NCBI RefSeq assembly: GCF_024213195.1
Contig: NZ_JANAVF010000010.1
Coordinates: 124,001 to 188,000, forward strand
DNA length: 64,000 nt
Source: Streptomyces sp. TBY4
GTDB taxonomy: Bacteria; Actinomycetota; Actinomycetes; Streptomycetales; Streptomycetaceae
Direction: 5' to 3'
Under the pieces are notes generated by a model. The model saw only the letters and a program-made list of their open reading frames with translations, was not told the DNA's origin and searched no databases. The position numbers and the translations under genes are program-made. This document shows, piece by piece, positions 1 to 8,437 of this stretch. Each line of letters starts with the position of its first letter. Positions within the stretch are counted from its first letter, which is position 1.

Positions 1-919
1 GACCGCTGACCAGGGTGAAGGGCTCGCTCAGGGTGCCCATCGCGAAGCCGATGAGGAACGCGGCGGCCAGGCCGGCCACCCGGACGGCGGCACGGGGACG
101 GTCGGCGGTCCGCAGGGCCAGCAGCAGGGCCCACACGCCGACGACGCTCGGCACGGTGTGGGAGATCGTGGCGGGCGCCCACAGCAGCACCTGATAGCTG
201 CGGGGTCCCGCGAAGTAGACGAGGGCCTGGACGACCAGCGCGCACGCGGTCAGGACCAGTACCCGGGGCCTGCCGCCGAGGAAGCGGACGAAATCGCGCC
301 CCAGCAGCACCAGTCCGACGGTGAAGGCGACGGCGATGACCGTCGGGAGGATCTTGGTCCCGGCCGGTCCGTCGGCGTAGACGAGGCCGCTGAGGAAGGC
401 GTTGGTGATCCGGCCGTTCTGCGTCATGTAGAAGTCGGAGGTGATGCCGAAGACTCCCAGGTCGCGGGCCTTCCACCCGGCGCACCAGTCGTCGGACGTG
501 GGCCGCACGTACAGACCGAGGAAACACCCCACCGCGACCAGCGCCCCCGCGGCGGCGACGAGCACCACCGCGACGACCGGCAGCACCCCGCGCAGGAGCG
601 TGCGGCCGTTTCCGGGACGGGTGCGTTCGCGCTGGCCGCTTTCGGGCGGGGTGTCTTCGTGCTGGCCGCTTTCGGGCGGGGTGTCTTCGTGCTGGCCGCT
701 TCCGGACCCGGCGCTTTCGCGCTGGCTGCCTCCGGACTCGGTGCCTTCGTGCTGGCTCCCTCCGAGCCCGGTGCTTTCGTGGCGGCTGCCTCCGGGCCCG
801 GTGTCTTCGTGCCAGGTGCCTTCCCGGTCCGTGCCTTCATGCCCGGCGCGCTCGGGTTCCGCGGCCTCGTGCGGCCTGCGTTCGGCCTCGCCTTCGCCCT
901 CGCCCGCAGCAGTGCTCAT
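1..919 (-). CDS. Polytopic membrane protein, DUF6056-like (3' end outside window)
   Basis: This reading frame starts at the ATG at 919 and runs leftward off the window edge, so only about 306 N-terminal residues are present. The first ~105 residues are hydrophilic and low-complexity, built from degenerate 10-residue units such as GQHEDTPPES. A strongly hydrophobic helix follows, then an extracytoplasmic segment with SDDWCAGWKARD and MTQNGRITNAF, and then at least four further hydrophobic segments. The SDDW and NGR(I/F) signatures after the first helix resemble uncharacterised actinobacterial membrane proteins of the DUF6056 type; that assignment is from memory and moderate. No enzymatic function can be claimed. 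It is divergent from the glucoamylase-like gene at 1188. Confidence 0.6.
   Translation of the reverse strand, partial: MSTAAGEGEGEAERRPHEAAEPERAGHEGTDREGTWHEDTGPGGSRHESTGLGGSQHEGTESGGSQRESAGSGSGQHEDTPPESGQHEDTPPESGQRERTRPGNGRTLLRGVLPVVAVVLVAAAGALVAVGCFLGLYVRPTSDDWCAGWKARDLGVFGITSDFYMTQNGRITNAFLSGLVYADGPAGTKILPTVIAVAFTVGLVLLGRDFVRFLGGRPRVLVLTACALVVQALVYFAGPRSYQVLLWAPATISHTVPSVVGVWALLLALRTADRPRAAVRVAGLAAAFLIGFAMGTLSEPFTLVSG
601..840. repeat. 30-bp minisatellite inside the membrane protein gene
   Basis: Eight head-to-tail 30-bp units lie in phase. The units at 631-660 and 661-690 are identical; those at 691-810 differ by scattered substitutions, and 601-630 and 811-840 are degenerate. The array may decay further to about 900. 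Because 30 is a multiple of 3, unit-number changes keep the reading frame, and each unit encodes ten residues of the hydrophilic N-terminal tail. Confidence 0.85.
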
Positions 920-1187
920 GTACCCGCCCTTCGCAGCGGAACCCGGCCGGCAGAGGCGGCCCGCGCATCCGCCGCCCGCGGTGACCGGCCGGCCCGCGGA
1001 CACCCATGATGTGCACGGCCCGCGGCCCCCGGCATCCCGGGTGCGCCAGGCCGGTCACGCAGCCGCGACCCCTCCGCGGACCCCCGGTCACCCGCACGGC
1101 GCGCGTTCCGTGGCAGCCTCCGCCCGGCGCGCCCAGGATGGGGAGCCAGGGTCCCGCGCGCACGCGGGCCCGGCGGAGGGAGCGGCG

Positions 1188-2726
1188 ATGCCCGGTGTCC
1201 GGACCGGCCGTTGGGCGGTCGTCACGGCGGCCCTGGCGAGCGTCGCCGTACCCCTGTGCACACCGGTCCCTCCCACCGCCCGGTACCCGGGCCACCACGC
1301 CGCCGACCCCGTCCGGTACGGAGCCGCGCACGCCCGGGACACCGCGCCGCAGGACGGCGGCCCGGCGCCGCTCGCTCTGCCCGCGGGCCACCGGGGACGG
1401 GGTGAGGCGCAGCCGGGCCACGCCCGCATGGCGGCGCTCGAGGCCCCCGCCGCGGGGCTCCTGTCCAACACGACCACCGCCGAAGGCGTTCCGGCGTCCC
1501 TCGCCGCGGACGCGCGCTACGTCCCCGGGAGCCACGTCCTGCGGCTCGCCTCCGGCCGGTGGATGTACCTGCCCGACGCTGCGACGGCCCCGGCCGTGGT
1601 CGCCCCCGGCCATCCGCCCGCCCGGCGGCAGATCGAGCGCAGCCGGGCCTGGCTGGCCGCCGGCCGGGTTCCCGGCGCCTCGCCCGAACAGCGCGCGGCG
1701 GCGGAGCGGGCCCTGCTGGCCATGCGCGCCCTACTCCGCCCCAACGGGGCCCTGGCGGCGGGCTGGAGCCACGGGTGGAAGTACTCCTGGCCGCGCGACT
1801 CCAGCTTCGCCTCCGCGGCCTTCGCGCACACCGGCCACGACGCCGAGGCCTACCGGATCCTGCGCTACAGCGCCGCCACCCAGCGCGCCGACGGCACCTG
1901 GGAGGCCCGTACGAAGCTCGACGGATCGGGGCCGCCCGACGACAGGACCTGGCAGCTCGACGCCAACGGCTGGGTGCCCTGGGCCACCTGGCAGTGGTAC
2001 CGGACGGCCCCCGCTGCCACCCGCCGGGACCGGCTGGCCACCCTCTACCCGATGATCCGCAAGGCCGCCGACCGCGCGGCGGGCTCCCTGCGGGCGGACG
2101 GACTGCCCTCGGCGTCCCCCGACTACTGGGAGCTGACCACCGCCACCCCGAACATCGGTACCGCCGCACCGCTCCTCGCCGGGCTCAACGCCTCCGCCGA
2201 CCTCGCCCGGGAGGCGAACCGGCCCGGGGACGCAGCCCGCTGGGCCCGGGCCGCACGGAGGCTGTCCGGCGCGATCTCCGCGCGCTTCCTCCCCCTCGGG
2301 TACCAGCGCACCATCGACGGACGCCACGGGCACGACAGCGCGGTCGCCTTCATGGCGCCCCCCTTCAACGAGGCCCCCGCCGGCCTGGCCGCGGCCCTGG
2401 ACACCAGCTACCGGGAACTGCTGCTGCCCAACGGCGGTCTGACCCCGGGGAACGATCCCGGGGCGCGCTGGGGTGCGTACGCCTGGACACCCAGTACGGC
2501 CTTCTTCGCGCTCGCCTGGGCCGGTACGGGCCGTCCGGAGCGGGCCGGACAGGTCCTGGACTGGGTGCTCTCCAAGCGGAACGCGCTCGGTGAACTGCCG
2601 GAGAAGGTGGACGGGAAGGGCCGGCCCTGCTCGGTGGCCCCCCTCGCCTGGACGGGCTCCCTCACGGTCCTGGCCCTCGTGGCCCTCGACGGCACGGGGC
2701 TCCCGACGCCACCCCTGCGCTCCTAG
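1188..2726 (+). CDS. Secreted GH15-like (glucoamylase-fold) hydrolase
   Basis: The chosen ATG follows a GGAGGGA ribosome-binding site and gives 512 residues, beginning with an Arg-containing n-region and a hydrophobic Ala/Val-rich stretch typical of a signal peptide. After a low-complexity linker (about residues 30-110), the rest reads as an (alpha/alpha)6-barrel glycosidase. It has YSWPRDSSFASAAFA, a WQLDANGW segment and PDYWE, where the Glu sits where GH15 enzymes carry the general acid. It probably hydrolyses an alpha-linked glucan or glucoside outside the cell; the substrate cannot be read from sequence. The gene ends 18 nt from the convergent lipoprotein gene. Confidence 0.75.
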   Translation: MPGVRTGRWAVVTAALASVAVPLCTPVPPTARYPGHHAADPVRYGAAHARDTAPQDGGPAPLALPAGHRGRGEAQPGHARMAALEAPAAGLLSNTTTAEGVPASLAADARYVPGSHVLRLASGRWMYLPDAATAPAVVAPGHPPARRQIERSRAWLAAGRVPGASPEQRAAAERALLAMRALLRPNGALAAGWSHGWKYSWPRDSSFASAAFAHTGHDAEAYRILRYSAATQRADGTWEARTKLDGSGPPDDRTWQLDANGWVPWATWQWYRTAPAATRRDRLATLYPMIRKAADRAAGSLRADGLPSASPDYWELTTATPNIGTAAPLLAGLNASADLAREANRPGDAARWARAARRLSGAISARFLPLGYQRTIDGRHGHDSAVAFMAPPFNEAPAGLAAALDTSYRELLLPNGGLTPGNDPGARWGAYAWTPSTAFFALAWAGTGRPERAGQVLDWVLSKRNALGELPEKVDGKGRPCSVAPLAWTGSLTVLALVALDGTGLPTPPLRS

Positions 2727-2744
2727 GGGGGTGTCGCGCGGGGG

Positions 2745-3266
2745 TCAGACGGGCCGCGTCCCCCCGTCCGGCGGCGGTACGGCGCGGACGTGCTCCAGCG
2801 CGGCCAGGAGCCGGCGGTAGGCGAGCTTCTCAGCCTCCACCGCCTGGCCGAGGGGCACGTAGTACGGGTCGCGGCGCATGCGCGCCTGGACGGCGGCAGC
2901 CCGGCGGAGCTCCCTCGTACGCTCCACCTCGTTCCCCGCGTCCACGTACGCGGCGTCGAGGAGCCGGTGGTCGAGGACCTGTGCGAAGGCCCGGTCCGCC
3001 AGGACGCCGAGCCGGTCGAGGTCCTCGGCGCAGCGCTCGGGGGACGCCCCGGCGCATCCCTCGTCCAGGGCCCGGGAGAGCGATCCCGCGGTCGCCCCGA
3101 GCTCCGGGTACCCCCAGGCCGGCGCGGTGTCGTCCGTGCATCCGGTGGCGAGGAACAGCAGCACGGCCACGGAGGCCACGGCACGGGCCGGTCCCGGCCC
3201 CTTCCGCACGCGCGGGCCGGGACGAGGGGCCGTGGGATCCCTCCGCACGGGTGAGCACGAGGTCAT
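2745..3266 (-). CDS. Small putative lipoprotein
   Basis: A hydrophobic stretch ends in the lipobox LATGC, so the mature protein should be anchored by a diacylglyceryl cysteine on the outer face of the membrane. The mature part (~130 residues) is helical, acidic/basic mixed and Arg-rich, with a possible disulfide in DEGCAGASPERCAED. No family is recognised. The start is uncertain: the ATG at 3266 is used, but a GTG at 3209 would give an ideal 24-residue lipoprotein signal, and an in-frame ATG also exists at 3344. No start has a strong ribosome-binding site. It lies just downstream of the PIG-L gene in the same direction and may be cotranscribed. Confidence 0.65.
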   Translation of the reverse strand: MTSCSPVRRDPTAPRPGPRVRKGPGPARAVASVAVLLFLATGCTDDTAPAWGYPELGATAGSLSRALDEGCAGASPERCAEDLDRLGVLADRAFAQVLDHRLLDAAYVDAGNEVERTRELRRAAAVQARMRRDPYYVPLGQAVEAEKLAYRRLLAALEHVRAVPPPDGGTRPV

Positions 3267-3359
3267 GGGCACGCCGATCACGGGTCGAGTGGGGCGGGAC
3301 GGGGCCGGGGAGGCGGCCCGGGGCCCGGCGTGATCCGCCGCCATCGTCGCCCGCACCGC

Positions 3360-5489
3360 TCAGCGCTGCCACCCGGAGCCCGCGCGACCGCCCGGCGCGG
3401 CGGCGGCCGGCGGGACCGCCGGGTACCAGGGGGAGGAGGGCGGAGGGCCGCCGGCCGGCGTGGAGTCCGCCGGGGGAGCGTTCAGGACGTGCAGGGCCGC
3501 GTCCAGGCCGAGCACGGCGCCGACGGCCGTGCCGTCCCGCGGGACCAGGGCCGCCGGGGCGCCCGTGTAGTGCATCTGGGACTCGTACCAGGACGGTCCG
3601 CCGTCCGTGGCCGAAACGCCGACCGTGCCGGTGGCCGCGCGGCCCGTGAGCATGCCTCCGGCGACGCCGACCGAGCCGTAGCCGCCCGCTCCGCCCGCCT
3701 CGGTGACCGGGGAGAACTGCGGCGCGGTCCCGCCCGCGGTGGCCAGGCTCGTGGCGACGGTGCCCGTGCCGGGGCGGCGGAAGTACAGGGAGACGCCGTC
3801 GCCCTTCGCGTTCGCCGAGAGCGGCCCGGTGGTCGCAGGCAGCCCGGTCGGGACGGGGGCGCCGAAGGGGGCGTCCGGGGTCCGCTGGACCCAGGCCAGC
3901 ACGCTCTGCGCGGTGGCCGCGTACACGTGCCGCCGCCCGGCCGCGTCCGTCGCGGTGACCGGGTCGCCCTGCAGCCCGGAGCCGCCCAGGGACTCCCACC
4001 CGCCGAAGGGGCCGCCGGGAGCCTGCTGCGCGCTGGCACGCAGGGTGCGCCGGGAATCGCGTACGTAGACGGTCATCCGGCCGGTACGGTCCAGGGCCAC
4101 GGCCGGGGCGCTGATCGCCGAGGTCCCGGACACGTCCTCCGTGTCCGGGGTGCCCAGCGACACCCAGGGGCCGAAGGGGCCGTCGGGCGAAGCCTGGACG
4201 GAGTGCACGAGCTCGCGCCGGTACTCCTGGGGCGTGGCGCCGAGCGTGGTGCGGGTGCCGAAGACCGCGATCCTGCCGTCGGGGAGCCGGACCGCCGCCG
4301 CCCCGGTGTCCATCCCGGACCCGTCGAGCAACTGGGGTCCCTGCCAGGGGACTTCGTGCCCGGGGCGCGACCAGTAGGCCATCCGTCCGTCCAGCACGGC
4401 GAAGGCCCACAGCCGGCCGGAGACGCCCTCGGCCATCCAGGAGGTGACGTCGCCCCGGCCGTAGCGGATGGTCTGGCTCCAGCCGGCGCCGGCGGGCCGG
4501 GTGGCCGTCTTGCGGTCCCCGCAGCCGGCGGGGCTGCCGCACCAGTTCTCGTGGTCGGACCAGGCGTAGGTCTTGAGGTAGCCGAGCTTCTCCTCGGCGG
4601 CCCGCGGGTCGAGCGCCGGGGGCAGGGAGCTGTTGGGGTAGCTCACGTAGTTCTGGACCGAGAAGTGCGGCCGGTCCGCGGACTTCGCGTACCGCTCGGC
4701 GGCGGCCTGCACGAAGCGGGCCCCGTACATGTGGTCCTGGTGGTCGAGGAAGGCGCCGCCGGCGCGCGACCGTCCGGGCGTCGGGTCCTGCGTCCGTATC
4801 GTGGTGGGCCGGTACCGCGCGAAGACCGCGGCTATGGCCTCCACGACCTGGTCCTTGTCGTACGAGAACCCGTTCTTGACGGGCGTGCCCGAAGTGAGCT
4901 GGGACCCCAGGGCGGTGACCCGGCCGTCCCACAGTCCGCGCAGACTGTCCGGGTTGTCCCCGGAGATGCTGCGGGCCTCCCGCAGCTGCATCCAGACCAG
5001 ATTGACCTCGGGCCGCGCCACGAGGACGTCCACCTCGGCGCTCCCGCCGCCGACGGTGGGTATGGAACGGCGCTGCCAGGCGCTGGTGCGGTTGCCGGTG
5101 GCCATTTGCGCGTAGGCGGCCCGGATGCCGTTCTGCCGGGCCTCCGCGTAAGCGGCGTGGTCGGCGGGGCCGGCCGGGTCCTGCAGGTGCGGGCTGTGGG
5201 CCTCGTTGCGTCCGTCGGCCTCGCCGGAGGTGAGGTAGACGGTGGCGACCCCGACGCCGGTGGATATGGAGCGGCTGAGGTCGGGGTTCATGAAGAAGAG
5301 GTCGTCGTCGGGATGCGCGACGACCTGGAGGACCGTGCCCCCGGTTACGCTCGGGCGGAGCGCAGGTCCGGCGGCCGCCGCCGATTCCGGAGCGGCCCCG
5401 TAGCCGTAGGCCCAGGTCGTCACGCCGACGGCGCCGACGGTGAGCGCGCCGAGCAGGCCCGCGAGGCGGGTGCGGCTGGCCAGGGACAT
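3360..5489 (-). CDS. Secreted PIG-L family deacetylase with C-terminal propeller-like domain
   Basis: The 709-residue protein starts at the ATG at 5489, which has GAGGCG about 7 nt upstream; a TTG two codons earlier is less likely. A signal peptide or anchor occupies about residues 1-40. The PIG-L/LmbE-type metal-dependent N-acetyl-glucosamine deacetylase domain follows, with AHPDDD near residue 58 and LDHQDHMYGARF carrying further metal-binding histidines. From about residue 330 the protein consists of repeated W/G-rich blades (PFGPWVSLG, PFGGWESLG, PDAPFGAPV), resembling a PLL-like beta-propeller or lectin module. Deacetylation of an extracellular amino-sugar glycan is a plausible role. The Pro/Ala-rich C-terminus is probably disordered. 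Confidence 0.8.
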   Translation of the reverse strand: MSLASRTRLAGLLGALTVGAVGVTTWAYGYGAAPESAAAAGPALRPSVTGGTVLQVVAHPDDDLFFMNPDLSRSISTGVGVATVYLTSGEADGRNEAHSPHLQDPAGPADHAAYAEARQNGIRAAYAQMATGNRTSAWQRRSIPTVGGGSAEVDVLVARPEVNLVWMQLREARSISGDNPDSLRGLWDGRVTALGSQLTSGTPVKNGFSYDKDQVVEAIAAVFARYRPTTIRTQDPTPGRSRAGGAFLDHQDHMYGARFVQAAAERYAKSADRPHFSVQNYVSYPNSSLPPALDPRAAEEKLGYLKTYAWSDHENWCGSPAGCGDRKTATRPAGAGWSQTIRYGRGDVTSWMAEGVSGRLWAFAVLDGRMAYWSRPGHEVPWQGPQLLDGSGMDTGAAAVRLPDGRIAVFGTRTTLGATPQEYRRELVHSVQASPDGPFGPWVSLGTPDTEDVSGTSAISAPAVALDRTGRMTVYVRDSRRTLRASAQQAPGGPFGGWESLGGSGLQGDPVTATDAAGRRHVYAATAQSVLAWVQRTPDAPFGAPVPTGLPATTGPLSANAKGDGVSLYFRRPGTGTVATSLATAGGTAPQFSPVTEAGGAGGYGSVGVAGGMLTGRAATGTVGVSATDGGPSWYESQMHYTGAPAALVPRDGTAVGAVLGLDAALHVLNAPPADSTPAGGPPPSSPWYPAVPPAAAAPGGRAGSGWQR

Positions 5490-5596
5490 CTGCAACGCCT
5501 CGGGGATCGATCGGTGGACGGTCGGGTGCGGAACTCGGGCTGAGGGGCGGTCGTTGCCCCGTCGGCCCCACCGCTTTCCGGAGGCGACCGGCGCCG

Positions 5597-5625
5597 ATTA
5601 TGCCTCGCGCGTGTGCGCCTGACAC
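5597..5625 (-). promoter_or_regulatory. Candidate promoter of the PIG-L gene
   Basis: Read on the minus strand, GTGTCA (5620-5625) and CATAAT (5597-5602) are separated by 17 nt, a reasonable match to housekeeping -35/-10 hexamers. They lie about 110 nt upstream of the start codon in locally AT-rich DNA. Pattern inspection only. Confidence 0.35.
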
Positions 5626-5629
5626 ACCG

Positions 5630-6798
5630 TCGAGTCGCCTATCGGGCGCTATAAACCGCTATGCCCTAATCACCTGAATTGATCCGTTTTATCGCGTCGG
5701 GCCAGAGGCGAGGCTCCACCCCGCCACCCGCAGGTCCGAACCGTCCGGGACGGGACCACACCCCCGGTACGTACGGCTGTGAACAGGGCCGGAGCCCTGG
5801 TGAGGGCGGGGGAGCCCCGGCCTTCGCACCTGACGCCAAGTCGGTCGCAAGGCGGCGCACCGCCCGGGTCGGCCGGACGGGAGGGACGCCTCCCGTGTGA
5901 GCGGATCCACACACCGGGCGGCCGGCCCGGGGCCGCGCCGGCGGTCGGCCCGGATCCGTCGCGCGGCACCGGCGGCCGGCCGGTGAGCGGGTGGTGTGGG
6001 CGGGGCCGTCGCAGCGAGCAGCGCCTTCCCCGGAGCCGAGCCGCCCGTCCCCATCGAGGGGTCGCGGTACACGGACGGCGCCTGCGCGCCGGAACGAACA
6101 CCGACCTCGCGCACGCCGCCCGTCGTAGAGCCATGCCCCCCTGCCCCTCCGCGAGCCATCCGCCGCCCCCACCGAGCCACGGTGCGTCGACGGTCTGGTT
6201 CGGCCTGGCGGCGGCCCGTCTGCGCCCCGACTCGGTTGGTCTCGGCCCGACCGCGGCCGGACTGCGGCCCGACGCCGGCCCTGGTCGGCCTGGCGGTGGC
6301 CCGGCTCGGCCCGACGGAGGTGTGACTCGTTCCGGCCGCGCCCCGGCCGCGCCCCGGCCGCGGTCTGCCTCGGCCTGACCGCGGACCGGCCGCGGCCACC
6401 CGTGCCGTCGGCACGGCCCCGTTGCGCCGGCCGGGTTCGCCGTCATTCGGTCGGCGCAGCCGGGTGGTGGAGCGGCCGGGGCGGCTCCGTGGGCCGGGGG
6501 CGCTGGCCGAACCCGCAGGCCGGGGGCGTGCGTTCCGCATCCTGAAGGGCTCGCCGTCTATCCCCGGCCGCCCCGCGGATGGGAACCTGGAGCTGTCGCT
6601 CAGCCGAGCGCGGGCGCCCCCACCCTTCCCCCCGGACCCAGGCCGTCTCCTTCGGATCTTGCCCGGCCCGCGCCGCCCGGTACCGCACCGCACCTCGCCG
6701 CACCCGCACCGGACCACGCGGGTCCGTCCGACGAGACCCGAAGGAGGCGGCCTCGTGCGCGCCCCTGCCGTCGACCTGCCATCAAGGGAGTTCACCGC
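5630..6798. other. Gene-poor low-complexity intergenic region
   Basis: About 1.2 kb without a convincing gene. An AT-rich patch lies at about 5640-5695. From about 6180 to 6400 the DNA is dominated by degenerate copies of CGGCCCGAC- and CCGGCCGCGCC-type words, including back-to-back copies near 6331-6360. Open frames on both strands here encode only Arg/Pro/Gly-rich sequence with no domain, start context or sensible codon bias. Confidence 0.6.
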
Positions 6799-8424
6799 AT
6801 GCAGACCCGTTCAGCCGATGACGTGCGCAAGCGAGTGGTGTGGGGGATAGCCCTCGTCCTGATCGCCGTCACCGCGCTCCTCGGAGCCGGCCCCGCTACC
6901 GCGACCGCAACCGCAAACATAATCATCGCCACCGCCCCGCCCGTACCTGTCCTGTCCTGGGGCCCCTGCTCCGACGGCCAGGGCGACGGCTTCGAGTGCG
7001 CCACCGCCCAGGTGCCGCTCGACTACCGCCGGCCCGCCGGAGCGACGATCCCGCTGGCCGTCACCCGGCGGCTCGCGGCCGACCGGGCCCACCGCACCGG
7101 CGTCCTCGTGCTCCACCCCGGCGGACCCGGAAACTCCGGCGTGAACTTCGCCCGCAACAGCTACGCCGCACTCCCCGCCGCCCTCCGCGACGGCTTCGAC
7201 GTCGTCGGGTACGACATGCGGGGCGTGGGGCGCAGCGGCCAGGTGGAGTGCTGGAACGACGCGGAGTACTCGGCCGCCGTCGACGCCGCGCGCGGGGTCC
7301 CCGGACCGGGAGCCCTGCGGACCGCCCTCCGGCAGGGCCAGGAGTTCGCCGCCGCCTGCCGGGAACGCGCCGGCGGCCTCGTGCCCTTCGTAGGCACCGG
7401 ATCCAACGCCAAGGACCTCGACCTGCTGCGCCAGGCCCTCGGCGAGGAGACCCTCACCTTCTACGGCCGCTCCTTCGGCAGCTACGTCGGCACCGTGTAC
7501 GCCGCGCAGTTCCCGCGGCGCGTGCGCGCCATGGTCCTGGACGGGGCCTATGATCCGCACCGCTACGCCGACGTGCCCTACGCCTACGACGCCGCGCAGT
7601 TCACCGCCCTGGACGCGGCGGTCGGCCGGTTCCTCGACTGGTGCGCGCAGAACGCCACCGCCTGCGGGTTCGGCGGGGGCGATGCGCGGGCGGCCTTCGA
7701 ACAGCTCAAGCGGGACCTCGACGCCCACCCCGTCATCACCCCGAGCGGACGCCCGGCCACCGGCTACACCCTCGCCTACCGCCTGATGTTCAACATCAAC
7801 TCGGGCAAGGAGATCTGGCCCTACCTGGGCGAGGCGCTGGCCGCGGCCCAGGCCCGCAAGACCTCCTTCCTGCTGTCACCCCCCTCACCCGGATCCTTCG
7901 ACTTCCTCAACGTCAACCTGGCCGTCGAGTGCGCCGACCGCGTCTACCCCACGAGCCGGCTCCTCCTGGGTGCCGTGGTCGGAGCAGAGTCCGCCTCGGC
8001 CCCGCTGCTCGGGCCGCCCATCGGTCTGGGGCCGCCCACCTACGACCACAACCACGCGCCCGCCTGCGCGCAGTGGCAGGCTGAGCGCCCCAGCCGCTAC
8101 GAGGGCTCCTACCGGGCGGCCGGTTCCGCCCCGATCCTGGTCCTCGGGACCACCGGGGACCCGGACACCCCGTACCAGGACGCCGTGGCCCTGGCGGGCA
8201 CGCTGGACGCCGGGCGGCTCCTGACCTTCGCCGCCGAGGGGCACACCGCCTACAACCGGAGCGCGTGCGTCAGCGCGCTCGTCAACGACTACCTGGCCAC
8301 CCTGGCCCTGCCCGCACGGGGCACCGTCTGCGCGGACGAGGCGCCCCCGGAGGCGCTCGGCCGCCGCACCACCGGTCCCGTGGAAGCCGACGAGACGAAC
8401 GACGTGATCCCCACCCTGCGCTGA
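6799..8424 (+). CDS. Secreted alpha/beta hydrolase, TAP-like peptidase family
   Basis: The 541-residue protein starts with AAGGGAG upstream of the ATG and has an N-terminal signal peptide (basic start, hydrophobic core to about residue 38). The alpha/beta-hydrolase fold is clear: oxyanion region HPGGPGNSG, YDMRGVGRSG, nucleophile elbow GRSFGSYVG with Ser225, acid in GDPDTPY (about Asp454) and His482 in EGHTAYN. The C-terminal ~100 residues match the TAP-like domain of the Streptomyces tripeptidyl aminopeptidases SlpD/SlpE, which release N-terminal peptides from secreted proteins. Substrate preference is not deducible. It converges with the monooxygenase gene, 13 nt away. Confidence 0.85.
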   Translation: MQTRSADDVRKRVVWGIALVLIAVTALLGAGPATATATANIIIATAPPVPVLSWGPCSDGQGDGFECATAQVPLDYRRPAGATIPLAVTRRLAADRAHRTGVLVLHPGGPGNSGVNFARNSYAALPAALRDGFDVVGYDMRGVGRSGQVECWNDAEYSAAVDAARGVPGPGALRTALRQGQEFAAACRERAGGLVPFVGTGSNAKDLDLLRQALGEETLTFYGRSFGSYVGTVYAAQFPRRVRAMVLDGAYDPHRYADVPYAYDAAQFTALDAAVGRFLDWCAQNATACGFGGGDARAAFEQLKRDLDAHPVITPSGRPATGYTLAYRLMFNINSGKEIWPYLGEALAAAQARKTSFLLSPPSPGSFDFLNVNLAVECADRVYPTSRLLLGAVVGAESASAPLLGPPIGLGPPTYDHNHAPACAQWQAERPSRYEGSYRAAGSAPILVLGTTGDPDTPYQDAVALAGTLDAGRLLTFAAEGHTAYNRSACVSALVNDYLATLALPARGTVCADEAPPEALGRRTTGPVEADETNDVIPTLR

Positions 8425-8437
8425 CAGGGGATCCGCC

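Noticed and set aside
601..840. Possible CRISPR-like array
   Set aside because: The units are contiguous head-to-tail without spacers and encode an in-frame peptide repeat, so it is a minisatellite.
2830..5625. 931-codon Arg/Pro/Gly-rich frame overlapping the PIG-L and lipoprotein genes
   Set aside because: Out-of-frame shadow of the PIG-L gene with no recognisable motifs.
5779..6378. 199-codon frame in the low-complexity gap
   Set aside because: Arg/Pro/Gly-rich, no ribosome-binding site, domain or codon-position signal distinguishing it from other frames.
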